Shown here in pieces: positions 8,963-17,835 of a stretch of DNA of 64,000 nucleotides. The notes under the pieces were generated by a model. The model had not been told where the DNA came from. It was given only the letters and a program-made list of their open reading frames with translations, and did not search any database. The first letter of the stretch is position 1; each line of letters starts with the position of its first letter. The translations under genes were made by a program, and so were the position numbers. Origin of the DNA: Planctomycetota bacterium (GTDB lineage Bacteria; Planctomycetota; UBA1135; UBA2386); contig JADLHO010000145.1 in the NCBI GenBank assembly GCA_020848735.1, positions 27,040 through 91,039 on the forward strand. The letters run 5' to 3'.

Positions 8963-10195
8963 TCAGCGCCGCTCCGGCGGCGCGCACTCGGTCGCGCGCA
9001 GCGCGTCGACGACGAGTGGAGCATCGCCGTGCGCCGTCAGCTCGACGGCGAGGGTCTGCCCCGCGTCGGCGATCGCGTACTCGCCCAGGGCGAGCGTGCG
9101 GGCACCCGCCGTGGCGCGGAGCTGCGCGGGTGCGCGCCCGTCGACGACCACCTGCCAGGTCGTCGGCGTCGCATCCTGGACGCGCAGCTCGAGCGCGTAG
9201 CGGCCCGGGCGCGCGGGCCGCAGCACGAAACGCGCGCGGGCGTCGCGGTCCTCGCTGCGCGCGGCGTCGCCGTCGAGCGCGCCTCGTGTCGGCACGGTCT
9301 GCCAGCTCGCGGGTGGGTGGAGCGTGGCGTCGTCCTCGTCGAGTTCGATCACGAGCGGCGCGCAGACGAGCAATGCATTCGCGACCCCGCGCTCGCCGGC
9401 GTGATCGAAGCGGCGGTCGTCGCAGGGGTGGTTCACGATCCCGTCCTGCGCGAGCCACATCGTGGTGGAGCCGCCGCCGTCGAGGTTGAGCGCCTCGACG
9501 CAGCCGAGCGCCTGCAGGACCGCGGTGAGTTCGTCGAGGGAGAGACCGGCCGCGCGTTCGTCGCGCCCGTCGGCCGTGAGCAGGAGCAGGGAGCGGTCGC
9601 GACACAGTCCCAGCGCGGTCCGCGGGTGGCGCGGGTCGGTCGTGCGCGGCCCCGCCGTGGGGCGACCCGCGTGCAGCAGGCGGGGACCTGCGGCGAGCGC
9701 CGTCGCGAGCGTGTCGGCCTCGATCGCGTCGACGCGCGTGATCGCCGGTCGCGCATCCCGACCGACGACGAACGCGAACGCGCGCGACGAGCCGCGCCCG
9801 TCCGCGCGCAGCACACCGTCGACGACCAGCAGGCCGTCGGGCGCGCCGGTCTTCGTGTCGAAGAAGCCGCCGTTCACCGCCGCGAGGGCATCCTGCTCGC
9901 GCGCGAGCGTCGACGTCGGCACGCGGGCGAAGGGTTCGGGCGCCGCGACGCGCAGCGCGCGCGGTGTCGTCGCGCGTGCGGGAGCGATCCGCAGCACGTT
10001 GAGGCACTGGGGTGCGGCGAAGAGCCGCGCGAAGCAGCGACTCCAGGTGACGCCTTCGCCGACCTCGCGCACACGCCACGCGCAGGCGGCGAGCTCGGAC
10101 GCGAGCGTCTCCTCGCGCGCGAGCTGCTGGGCGAAGGGTCCGCAGCCGAGCGCGGCGAGGGCCAGGACGGCCGCGAGGTGTGAGGGGTTCGTCAT
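8963..10195 (-). CDS. Phosphodiester glycosidase family lipoprotein
   Basis: A 410-residue exported protein. The N-terminus MTNPSHLAAVLALAALGCG looks like a lipoprotein signal with the lipidated Cys at 18. The middle matches the phosphodiester glycosidase (NAGPA, DUF2233) fold: VNGGFFDTKTG, GRDERAAGLSLDEL and NLDGGGSTTMWL are its usual landmarks. This family removes sugars from sugar-1-phosphodiesters and occurs with exopolysaccharide modification. The last 120 residues resemble a golvesin/Xly-type beta-sandwich (WQTVPTRGALDGDA, RARFVLRPARPGRYALELR). It is transcribed away from the SGNH gene; a TAGCAT box lies 7 bases before the ATG. Confidence 0.82.
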   Translation of the reverse strand: MTNPSHLAAVLALAALGCGPFAQQLAREETLASELAACAWRVREVGEGVTWSRCFARLFAAPQCLNVLRIAPARATTPRALRVAAPEPFARVPTSTLAREQDALAAVNGGFFDTKTGAPDGLLVVDGVLRADGRGSSRAFAFVVGRDARPAITRVDAIEADTLATALAAGPRLLHAGRPTAGPRTTDPRHPRTALGLCRDRSLLLLTADGRDERAAGLSLDELTAVLQALGCVEALNLDGGGSTTMWLAQDGIVNHPCDDRRFDHAGERGVANALLVCAPLVIELDEDDATLHPPASWQTVPTRGALDGDAARSEDRDARARFVLRPARPGRYALELRVQDATPTTWQVVVDGRAPAQLRATAGARTLALGEYAIADAGQTLAVELTAHGDAPLVVDALRATECAPPERR

Positions 10196-10202
10196 CCCGG
10201 CG

Positions 10203-10208
10203 ATGCTA
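10203..10208 (-). promoter_or_regulatory. Putative -10 box (TAGCAT)
   Basis: On the minus strand TAGCAT ends 7 bases before the ATG of the phosphodiester glycosidase gene. The surrounding GCGATGCTA is repeated before ispG. A transcript starting 6-7 bases after the box would begin at or next to the start codon. No clear -35 element is visible. Confidence 0.35.
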
Positions 10209-10261
10209 AGGCGTGCTCACCGGGCGTCGGTGAAGGTCGCTTCCGACCGCAGCCGGTCGCG

Positions 10262-10267
10262 TAGACT
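10262..10267 (+). promoter_or_regulatory. Putative -10 box (TAGACT)
   Basis: TAGACT lies 11 bases before the ATG of the SGNH hydrolase gene in an otherwise GC-only stretch. The same hexamer occurs on the minus strand at 22236-22241 before the GT2 gene. It is a candidate sigma-70 -10 element of a nearly leaderless mRNA. Confidence 0.35.
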
Positions 10268-10278
10268 GCCCCGCTTCC

Positions 10279-11577
10279 ATGCGCGCCTTCCACCTCGTCC
10301 ACGGCGCCGCGACCCTGGCATCCCTCGCCGTCGCCGGCTGGATGCTCGGCCGGCCCCTGCTCCGCGAGCGCGCGCAGCGCGGCAACTACGCCTTCGGCTG
10401 GTACGGCTGGCAGGAGCTCTGGCTCGGGGTTCCCGCCGCGCTCGTCGCGGTGGTGCTGCTCGCGCTCCTCCTCGTGCCTCGCGCGCGCCGTGTCCGCGTC
10501 GGCATGCGCGCGATGCTCGCGACCGCGGCGGTGCTCTCGGCGGTCGCGGCCTTCGACCTCACCCATGCCTTCCTGCTGCGCGGTGCCTGGCGCTCGGACT
10601 TCTGGCTCGACCTCGGCCACATCGATCGGGCGGACAACGAGCCGGATCCGCAGCTCGGCTTCCGCCGCAAGCCCTTCACGCAGTGGACCGGCCGGGTGCC
10701 CGGCACGGATCGCGTCGTCGAGTACGCGACCGACGAGCACGGCTTCCGGAACCCGCGCGATCGCCGTCGCGCCGAGCTCGTCTTCGTGGGCGACTCCTAC
10801 ACGGAGGCGGCGCAGATCGAGCGGGAGAGCTGCTTCGTGGAACTCGTCGGCGAGCGGCTCGGCAAGTCGGTGCTCAATCTCGGCCGCGGTGGCTACGGAC
10901 CGCAGCAGGAGGCGATCGTGCTCGAGCGCCATGCCCTGCCGGCCTCGCCGAAGGTCGTCGTGTGGCAGGTCTTCGACGGCAACGACCTCCGCGATGCCGA
11001 GCAGTTCGCGTCGTGGTCGCTCGGCGAGCGCGGGGAGCTGCCGCTGGCCGAGCGCTACTTCGCGAACTCGTTCTTCCACCCGCTGGTCGCGGCCACGCTG
11101 CGCGACAAGCGCGGCGACTTCGCGACGCTGCGCTTCGACGACGGCCACACGGAGCCCGTCGCCATCCGCTACCGCTGGTCGCCCGAACAGGTGACGGAGC
11201 GGCCCTCCGGCTGGCGCGAGGCCGAGCGCGCGTACCGCGGCGGCCTCGCGCGTTGCCGCGCGGCCGGCGTACCGGTCGTCGTGGTCTTCGTGCCGGTCGC
11301 CGCGCGGATCCTGCAGGAGCGCCTGACCTTTGCCGACCCAGAGGATGCGTCGCGCTATGCACCGCAAAGCGCCGGGAACGGCAACGACTTCGCCGGCGCG
11401 ATGCGCCGGCTCTGCGCGGAGCTGTCGGTCCCGATGATCGACCTCACCGAGGTCTTCGCGGCCGCGGCACGCGAGCGGGCCGATGGCATCTACCTCCCGC
11501 GCGACGAACACCTCGATCGGCGCGGTCACGAGCTCGTCGCCGACGCCCTCTGCGCGTGGTACGCCGCGCGCGGCTGA
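10279..11577 (+). CDS. SGNH/GDSL hydrolase with N-terminal membrane anchor
   Basis: A 432-residue protein with hydrophobic segments at about 5-25, 47-68 and 78-100, followed by a soluble hydrolase domain. The catalytic serine is in VFVGDSYTEA (Ser173); the block-III GGYGPQQE stretch and the C-terminal DEHLDRRGHEL, holding the Asp-His pair, complete the SGNH set. Membrane-anchored enzymes of this type usually act as O-acyl transferases or esterases on extracellular polysaccharide. That fits its place next to the glycosidase lipoprotein and the glycan cluster. Actual substrate is unknown. It converges with the GT-C gene across 15 bases. Confidence 0.8.
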   Translation: MRAFHLVHGAATLASLAVAGWMLGRPLLRERAQRGNYAFGWYGWQELWLGVPAALVAVVLLALLLVPRARRVRVGMRAMLATAAVLSAVAAFDLTHAFLLRGAWRSDFWLDLGHIDRADNEPDPQLGFRRKPFTQWTGRVPGTDRVVEYATDEHGFRNPRDRRRAELVFVGDSYTEAAQIERESCFVELVGERLGKSVLNLGRGGYGPQQEAIVLERHALPASPKVVVWQVFDGNDLRDAEQFASWSLGERGELPLAERYFANSFFHPLVAATLRDKRGDFATLRFDDGHTEPVAIRYRWSPEQVTERPSGWREAERAYRGGLARCRAAGVPVVVVFVPVAARILQERLTFADPEDASRYAPQSAGNGNDFAGAMRRLCAELSVPMIDLTEVFAAAARERADGIYLPRDEHLDRRGHELVADALCAWYAARG

Positions 11578-11593
11578 CGCGCGGGCGCGCGCC

Positions 11594-13228
11594 TCATCGG
11601 AGCGGCGGCGCGCCGGCGCGGATCCACACGGTCCACGGCTTGCCGGGCGGATCGAAGCGCGTCCATTGCGCGCGGTACCTCTCGAGGTAGGGAAACGCGA
11701 ACTGCAGTGCGAGGTCGGAGTACTGACCGCTCGGCAGCGTGATCAGGTACTGCACGCGGTAGTGCTCGACGACCTTCTCGAAGGCCTCGGGGGCATCGAA
11801 GGGCGTGGCGACGGTGCGGTGACCGCTGACGTGGCGGAAGGTCAGCGCCTCCTGCACCATGACGGTCGCCGCCGCGGGCACGTGCTCACGGGCCCACTCC
11901 GCGGACTCGTGCATCGGCACATCCGGCAGCGGCGCGAACTCACGGCCGCCGACGAGATCGCGCGCGAGTTCACCGCCGCCCGGGATCGCGGCGATCGCGG
12001 CGCGCAGCAGCGCGACGCGGCCGGGTGACGCGAAGCGGGCGCCGACGAGCTCGCCGAAGCGCTCCGGGCCGATCCGGCGCACGATGCCGTCGACGAAGGT
12101 CCAGTTGACGGCGACGACGATCGGGAAGACCGGCAGCAGGTACCGATAGAAGATCGCGAAGACCGCGGACAGCGCGAGCAGGTACGCGATCGCCGCGCCC
12201 ATGGCGGCGGCGGCGATCCGGCGCCGCACGAGCGTGAGCATCGCGAGGGCGAAGATCCCCCCGAACGCGGTCGGCCCGTGCACCGTGACGATCTCGTAGA
12301 CGTGGTGCAGGAAGCGTTTGAGCACGGGCGTGAGCCCGTAGGCGAACATGCTCTCGCCGAGGTCCTTCGGGTCGTACGCCGGGTCGGCCCAGTAGACCTT
12401 GCGGATGTGCGCGTACTCGAAGGCCGGGTCGTTGGCCGCGGCCGTGAGGTACTTGTTGCCCGAGTACAGCGGGTCGCCGAAGAGCTCGTGGTTGCGCAGC
12501 AGCCAGGGCAGGCAGACGAGCAGGAACACGGTGCCGAACGCCATGAGGCGAAGGGCATGCGTGCGGAGCGTGGCGCGCTGGGCGACGACGAGCGCGAGCG
12601 CCATCGCGGGGACGAAGAGCAGTGCGGTGGGCTTGAGCCAGAAGCCGAGCGCGAGGAGGAGTCCGGCGCCGGCCGCGGCGAGGACGCCGGGCCGCAGGGC
12701 GCAGACGAGCGTGGCGGTCGCGGCCACGGTGAGCGGCAGATCCGCCATCGCCTCGTGCGCGTGGTCGCGGATCGCGCGTTCGAAGGTCACCGAGATGGCG
12801 GCGACGAAGGCGAACGGCGACGACGCACCCATGCGGCGCGCGAGCGCGAACGCGAGCAGCGGCAGGGCGAAGCAGGCGAGCAGCGCGGAGGGCAGCGCCG
12901 ACACGGCATCCGAGCGGCCGAAGACGCTCCACGCCGCGGCGATCAGGACGCCCGGACCCGGTGGATAGAAGTCCTCGGGGTGATCGATCTCCGGCCCGTA
13001 GGCGACGTGGAAGTGGCGCACGAAGCCGACGGACAGCGTGCCGTCGCGCAGGAGGGAGTCGGCCTGTTCGGCGTACGCGCACTCGTCGGGGTTCTTGACG
13101 AAGCTGCGCTCGCGCAGCACGAGGAGCGTGGCGCCGAAGGTCAGCGTGCAGACGACGAGCAGGAGGGCGCACCAACGGCGCACGTCGGTCGCGTCGTTCC
13201 CTGGCAGGGGCGGGAGTTCAGCGGACAT
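11594..13228 (-). CDS. GT-C type glycosyltransferase (ArnT/PMT-like, GT39/83)
   Basis: A 544-residue polytopic membrane protein with roughly ten hydrophobic segments and a C-terminal soluble domain of about 120 residues. The first periplasmic loop has FVKNPDECAYAEQADSLL, matching the acidic loop motif of lipid-linked-sugar-using GT-C enzymes, and FYPPGPG and GNKYL landmarks are present. Such enzymes transfer a sugar from a polyprenyl-phosphate donor to lipid or protein acceptors outside the cytoplasm. It is the last gene of the minus-strand glycan cluster; its start overlaps the preceding CapK-like gene by 11 bases, which fixes the ATG choice although the frame runs further upstream. Confidence 0.8.
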   Translation of the reverse strand: MSAELPPLPGNDATDVRRWCALLLVVCTLTFGATLLVLRERSFVKNPDECAYAEQADSLLRDGTLSVGFVRHFHVAYGPEIDHPEDFYPPGPGVLIAAAWSVFGRSDAVSALPSALLACFALPLLAFALARRMGASSPFAFVAAISVTFERAIRDHAHEAMADLPLTVAATATLVCALRPGVLAAAGAGLLLALGFWLKPTALLFVPAMALALVVAQRATLRTHALRLMAFGTVFLLVCLPWLLRNHELFGDPLYSGNKYLTAAANDPAFEYAHIRKVYWADPAYDPKDLGESMFAYGLTPVLKRFLHHVYEIVTVHGPTAFGGIFALAMLTLVRRRIAAAAMGAAIAYLLALSAVFAIFYRYLLPVFPIVVAVNWTFVDGIVRRIGPERFGELVGARFASPGRVALLRAAIAAIPGGGELARDLVGGREFAPLPDVPMHESAEWAREHVPAAATVMVQEALTFRHVSGHRTVATPFDAPEAFEKVVEHYRVQYLITLPSGQYSDLALQFAFPYLERYRAQWTRFDPPGKPWTVWIRAGAPPLR

Positions 13229-14687
13229 GGGATGCGGGAGCGACGCCGCGGTAGGCCTTGAGCACCGGACGCTTGCCGGAACGCTCGAGCGGGATCTCCG
13301 TGACGGCGTCCGCGAGCACGCGGATGCCGTCCCCCGCGATCGCGGCGAGGTCGTCGCGCACGCGGGCGAGCAGGGCGGCCGTTCGCGACGGCTCGGCGTG
13401 CTCCGCGCGCGGCACGAGCCGCAGGCGCAGCAGGTCGGGCTCCTCCTGCACGACCTGGTAGAGCCGCACCGCGTCGGCGTGGCCGCGCACGACGAAGAGC
13501 ATGTGGCCGACCGTCGTCGCGTCGAGCACGACGCCATTGGGCAGGCGCAGGATCTCCTGCGTCCGCCCGTCGAGCCGTCCCATCACCGGGAAGCGCTGCG
13601 CACCCCGCGCCTCGCGGCGCGTCGCGAGGTCGCCGGTGTCGTAGCGCAGGAACGGCATGACCTCGTTGTGGAGGTTCGTCAGCACGACGCGCCCGCACTC
13701 GTCCTCGTCGCAGGCGCGGCCGTCGTCGCGCAGCGTCTCGAACACGACGAGGTCGGGGTGGACGTCGAAGCGCGTGGGATCACCCGGTGGGCTCTGCGCG
13801 CACCAGAACTTGAACTCCCGCTGTCCGTAGCGATTCGCGAGCGGCGCGCCGAAGGCGGCCTCGAGCGCGGTGCGGCGCTCGACGGTGAGCGTCTCCGCGA
13901 TCGTGATCACCGCGCGCAAGGGCCGCGGCGGTCGCCAGCCGGCGCGCAGGAAGCTCTCGGCCAGCACGGCGAGCGTCGAGGTGTAGCCGAGCAGGTACTC
14001 CGGTCGGAACCCTTCGAGCAGGGCACGCACGCGTTCCGGGCTCGCCTCGAGCGTGGAGAGCCGGCGCATCGTCGTGCGCTCGTAGCGCGCCTGCATGCGG
14101 CGCGTGAGCGCGGCCCGCACGCGCGCTCGCCACGGCGTACCCGCGGGCAACGGTGGCTCGGCCGCCGGCGGTCCCTGGATGCGCAGGCTGCGGTCGAAGG
14201 GATCGAGACCGTAGATCGAGTCGAAGAAGAGATGGCTCGCGAAGACGACCGGCATCGCCTTGCGGTCGAGCACGAACGCGAAGGGATCGCCCGTCGAACC
14301 GGAGGTGCGGTAGGGGATCCGGCGGTGCTCCGGAACGCCCTCGGCGAGGAACTGCTCGAGCGGTCGCGAGCGGAACACCGCCTTGTCGACGACCGGGAGC
14401 CGCACGAGATCCTCACGGCCGCGGACGTCGCCGGCGTCCATGCCGAGGCCGCGTGCCGCCTCACGCCAGAAGGGGACGCTGCGGATCGCGTGCGTCACGA
14501 TCGCGCGGATGCGGGCCTCCTGGCGCGCATGGAGTTCGTCGGCCGACTGCGTGAGCGTCGCGCGCAGCTCGGCGAGCCCCGCGGTGAAGCGGCGGCCGAC
14601 GAGGGTGCGGGCGACCGCGAGTCCGGCGCGGGCGAGCACCGACGGCGGGCGGGCGTCTTCGTCGATCCCGTGCGGAGCGGTCGGCAT
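13218..14687 (-). CDS. CapK/PaaK-like adenylate-forming enzyme
   Basis: A 489-residue member of the phenylacetate-CoA ligase/CapK branch of AMP-forming enzymes. The nucleotide-binding loop is YRTSGSTGDPF, with NRYGQREF and RYDTGDLA later, and a closing ERSGKRPVLK that should hold the catalytic lysine. CapK-like proteins occur in capsule and exopolysaccharide clusters, where they are thought to activate an acyl or amino-acyl group for decorating the glycan. Here it sits with a PLP decarboxylase and an asparagine synthase, other enzymes that could supply such a group. The ATG lies 12 bases downstream of a TAGCCT box. Substrate unknown. Confidence 0.83.
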   Translation of the reverse strand: MPTAPHGIDEDARPPSVLARAGLAVARTLVGRRFTAGLAELRATLTQSADELHARQEARIRAIVTHAIRSVPFWREAARGLGMDAGDVRGREDLVRLPVVDKAVFRSRPLEQFLAEGVPEHRRIPYRTSGSTGDPFAFVLDRKAMPVVFASHLFFDSIYGLDPFDRSLRIQGPPAAEPPLPAGTPWRARVRAALTRRMQARYERTTMRRLSTLEASPERVRALLEGFRPEYLLGYTSTLAVLAESFLRAGWRPPRPLRAVITIAETLTVERRTALEAAFGAPLANRYGQREFKFWCAQSPPGDPTRFDVHPDLVVFETLRDDGRACDEDECGRVVLTNLHNEVMPFLRYDTGDLATRREARGAQRFPVMGRLDGRTQEILRLPNGVVLDATTVGHMLFVVRGHADAVRLYQVVQEEPDLLRLRLVPRAEHAEPSRTAALLARVRDDLAAIAGDGIRVLADAVTEIPLERSGKRPVLKAYRGVAPASHVR

Positions 14688-14699
14688 GGGCGGGCGGGA

Positions 14700-14705
14700 A
14701 GGCTA
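14700..14705 (-). promoter_or_regulatory. Putative -10 box (TAGCCT)
   Basis: On the minus strand TAGCCT ends 12 bases before the ATG of the CapK-like gene, inside the 65-base gap after asnB. It is a candidate internal promoter that would split the glycan cluster into two transcripts. Confidence 0.3.
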
Positions 14706-14752
14706 GCGCGACAGTCCCCTATCGGCCGCCGTGCGCTCGCGGCTTCCGCCGA

Positions 14753-16591
14753 TCAGGCGATGTCTTCGAGGCCCGCCGGTGCCGGCGCGCCGGGCGGGGC
14801 GTCGAGGAAGAGCCGCGCCCAGATCTCCGCCATCAGCATCGCCCAGAGCCGGAACGACCAGACGCGGTGCGCGATGAACGCGGCGCTCTTCCGCGGCCGT
14901 CCCGCGCGGAGCGCCGCGACCCGCGCCGGGTCGAAGAAGCCGCGCTGGGCCACGCGATCCGGCGGCAGGAGGCGGTCGCAGAGTTCCAAGAGCGTGTCGA
15001 CGAGCCGCTGGTCGAGCTGCATCTGGAAGCCCCGCTTGCGCCGCTCCACGATCCGCTGCGGCAGGAGCGGGCGCAGCGCCTCGCGGAGCAGCCACTTCTC
15101 GACGCCCCCGCGGCGGATGAGATCGCCGGGGAAGGTCGCCGCGAGTTCGACGACGTCCTTGCCCAGGAACGGGACGCGCAGCTCGAGACCGTGCGCCATG
15201 CCGGTCGCGTCGGCGCGCTTGAGCGAGAGCTCGTGGAGGTAGCCGCGCTGGTCGTGGTTGAGCGCGCGCTCGAGTGCGCGTTCGCGCGGCAGCCCGGCGA
15301 GCGGCGGTTCCGCGGCGCGCGGCATGGGGTCGGCCATCGGCGAGCCGGCGAGCCGGCCGAACGCGAGGCGCGAGATGGCCGCGCCGAGCAGGTGCCGCGG
15401 CTGGCGGTCCGCATACATGTAGACGCGCTCGTAGAGCGCGCTCCGCAGACCGGGCGTGAGGCGCCGCTTCGCATCGAAGAGGCGATAGCGGTCGTAGCCC
15501 GCGAACAGCTCGTCGGCGCCTTCGCCGACGAGCAGCACCTTCACGTGCTGCGAGGCCGCCGCGTAGTTGAGGTACATCTGCACGGCCTCCATCTGCCCGA
15601 GCGGTTCCTCGAGGAACCACATCACCTTGGGCAGCAGGTCGAGGACGTCCTCCGACTGGATCATGATCTCGTGGTGCTCGGTGCGGCAATGCTCCGCCAC
15701 CACGCGCGCCGCCTGCAGATCCGGGTCGTCCTGGCCGTGGCCGACCGTGTACGTGCGCACCTTCGCGCCGTGCTCGGCCATGAGCGCGACGACCCCGCTC
15801 GAGTCGAGGCCGCCGCTCAGCGCCGCGCCGAGCGGCGCGTCGCTGATCATCTGCGCGCGGACGGTGCGGCCCAGCACCTCGCGCAACGTGCGCGCGGCGT
15901 CCTCCGCCCCCCAGGCGCGCGGCCGTGGCTCGGGGTAGCTCCAGTACGGCGAGACCGCGATGCGCCCGTCCTGCCACACGAGCTTGCGACCCGGCGCGAG
16001 CTTGTGCACGCCGGCGAGCATCGACTCCTCCTCGAGGTTGCACGCGAAGCGCATCGTCGAGCGCAGGGCGCGGCGATTGACCTCGCTGACGAAGCCGGGC
16101 AGGAGGCGGAAGGGCTTGAGCTCCGAGGCGAAGGCGATGCCGCCGTCCCGGGCGTGCCAGTAGAGGGGCTTCACGCCCGAGCGATCGCGCGCGAGCAGCA
16201 GGCGCCCGGCGGCGGCGTCCCAGAGCCCGAAGGCGAAGATGCCCTCGATGCGCTCGAGCACCGCGTCGCCCCATTGCCGATAGCCGAGCAGGATGACCTC
16301 GGTGTCGGTGTGCGTGCGGAAGCGATGGCCGAGGCGTTCGAGCTCCGCGCGGACCTGGGGGAAGTCGTAGATCTCGCCGTTGAAGACGATCGTGAGCTCG
16401 CCGTCCGCGCTCTGCATCGGCTGGTGACCCGCCGGCGAGAGATCGAGGATCGACAGACGACGGTGACCGAAGACGACGTCGCCGTCGCTCCAGAAGCCCT
16501 CGTCGTCGGGGCCGCGGTGCGCGATCAGGCGCGTCATGCGGCGCACGACCTCGGCGTCCGCCAGTCGGATCGCGCCTACGATGCCGCACAT
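14753..16591 (-). CDS. asnB: Asparagine synthase (glutamine-hydrolysing)
   Basis: A 612-residue class B asparagine synthase. Cys2 (MCGIVGAI) becomes the N-terminal nucleophile of the glutaminase domain; AHRGPDDEG, GHRRLSILDLS and VFNGEIYDF (Asn71) are its signatures. The synthetase domain has the PP-loop SGGLDSS at residues 259-265. Within a glycan cluster, enzymes of this type often amidate a carboxyl group of a sugar or a linked amino acid instead of making free asparagine, and a closely related form belongs to exosortase-associated polysaccharide loci. No exosortase is in the window. It overlaps the flippase gene by 16 bases. The frame extends far upstream, but MCGI is the mandatory start. 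Confidence 0.92.
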   Translation of the reverse strand: MCGIVGAIRLADAEVVRRMTRLIAHRGPDDEGFWSDGDVVFGHRRLSILDLSPAGHQPMQSADGELTIVFNGEIYDFPQVRAELERLGHRFRTHTDTEVILLGYRQWGDAVLERIEGIFAFGLWDAAAGRLLLARDRSGVKPLYWHARDGGIAFASELKPFRLLPGFVSEVNRRALRSTMRFACNLEEESMLAGVHKLAPGRKLVWQDGRIAVSPYWSYPEPRPRAWGAEDAARTLREVLGRTVRAQMISDAPLGAALSGGLDSSGVVALMAEHGAKVRTYTVGHGQDDPDLQAARVVAEHCRTEHHEIMIQSEDVLDLLPKVMWFLEEPLGQMEAVQMYLNYAAASQHVKVLLVGEGADELFAGYDRYRLFDAKRRLTPGLRSALYERVYMYADRQPRHLLGAAISRLAFGRLAGSPMADPMPRAAEPPLAGLPRERALERALNHDQRGYLHELSLKRADATGMAHGLELRVPFLGKDVVELAATFPGDLIRRGGVEKWLLREALRPLLPQRIVERRKRGFQMQLDQRLVDTLLELCDRLLPPDRVAQRGFFDPARVAALRAGRPRKSAAFIAHRVWSFRLWAMLMAEIWARLFLDAPPGAPAPAGLEDIA

Positions 16592-17835
16592 GCGCGGGTC
16601 CGCCGGGCTTCCGAGAGGGCGAGCATGACGAGACCGACCAGCGCCGCGGCACCGGCGATCGCGCCGCCGAACTGGGCGAGTCCGGCACCCGCCGCGCCGC
16701 GCTGGGGCACGAGCCACAGCGCGAGCCCGCCGACGACGGCACAGCGCACGAGCAGCGCGAGGAGCTGCAGGCGCGGACGGAGGAGGTACTGGCAGATCAC
16801 GCCCAGGGGCGCTTCGAACAACATGACGAGCGCGAACGCGGCGAGCCCGAGGAAGCCGGGGACGAACCCCGCGAGGTCGGGGCGCAGCGTCGAGAGCACC
16901 ATCGGCACGACGAGCGCCGTGACGAGAGCGACCGCGCTGCACGCGAGCGCGAGGCGCGCCGCGGCGCGCAGGCCCGAGCGCAGGAAGACCGGCACGTTGC
17001 CCAGCTCCCCGAGGCGCGCGGCGCGCGGCAGCAGCGACTGGTAGAAGGCGACGAAGACCGCGAAGAAGATCTGCACCACCTGCGCGGCGAAGGCGAAACG
17101 ACCCGCCTCGGAGGGTTCCCCCAGGCGCTTCAGCACGATCAGGCCGAGCGCGTGCGAGAGGACCGTCGCGGCGTCGCTCATCCCGATCCACTTCGTGTAG
17201 TGCAGCTCGCGCCAGAACATCGCGGCGCCGGCGTGCCAGCCGAAGCGGCGCACGACCGCGCCGAGGAGGACCACGCCGGCGGCGAAGGTCGCGGCGCCGT
17301 AGGCGATGATCGGCAGCACCGAGTCGTTGCGCGTCACGGCGCACGCGGCGACCGTCACGACGAGCCGCAGCGCGGGCATCGCCGCGGTGAGCAGCCCTGC
17401 GGCGCGGTAGCGGAGGCGCGCGAGGACCACCGCGCAGCCGAGGTCGAACCACGCGGAGCCGACGCTGCCCAGTGCGACGCCCAGGATCACGGGCCACGGC
17501 ACGGAGCCGGGTTCGAGGGGCGCGACGAGGAGGCCCAGGAGGAGGGCGGCGAGGCCGAGACCGCCGCTGATGCTCACCGCCGCGCGCACCGGCTCGAGCC
17601 GGTCCTGTGCGGCGGTGTGCATGCGCACCACGCCCTGGTCGAGGCCGAGCAGCACCCCGCGGCTCACCACCACCTGCAGCGAGACCGCGACGAAGAAGGT
17701 GCCGAAGGTCTCCAGCTCCATGAAGACGAGCGCGGCGAGCAGCATGAGCGCCGCATTCGCCACCGTCATCGTGAGGCGCCCGAAGAGGAGCCAGGTGAGA
17801 CCGCCCGGACCGTGCCGGGTCCTGCTCGCGCTCAT
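16576..17835 (-). CDS. Wzx-like polysaccharide flippase
   Basis: A 419-residue protein with about 12 to 14 hydrophobic segments and few charges. The topology and features such as the ETFGTFFVAVSLQVVVSRG start and QSLLPRAARLGEL match the MVF/MATE-type oligosaccharide flippases (Wzx, polysaccharide biosynthesis protein). It would move a lipid-linked oligosaccharide from the cytoplasmic to the outer leaflet for use by the GT-C enzyme downstream. The start overlaps the stop of the preceding AlkP-type gene by 4 bases (ATGA). Confidence 0.8.
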   Translation of the reverse strand: MSASRTRHGPGGLTWLLFGRLTMTVANAALMLLAALVFMELETFGTFFVAVSLQVVVSRGVLLGLDQGVVRMHTAAQDRLEPVRAAVSISGGLGLAALLLGLLVAPLEPGSVPWPVILGVALGSVGSAWFDLGCAVVLARLRYRAAGLLTAAMPALRLVVTVAACAVTRNDSVLPIIAYGAATFAAGVVLLGAVVRRFGWHAGAAMFWRELHYTKWIGMSDAATVLSHALGLIVLKRLGEPSEAGRFAFAAQVVQIFFAVFVAFYQSLLPRAARLGELGNVPVFLRSGLRAAARLALACSAVALVTALVVPMVLSTLRPDLAGFVPGFLGLAAFALVMLFEAPLGVICQYLLRPRLQLLALLVRCAVVGGLALWLVPQRGAAGAGLAQFGGAIAGAAALVGLVMLALSEARRTRACAAS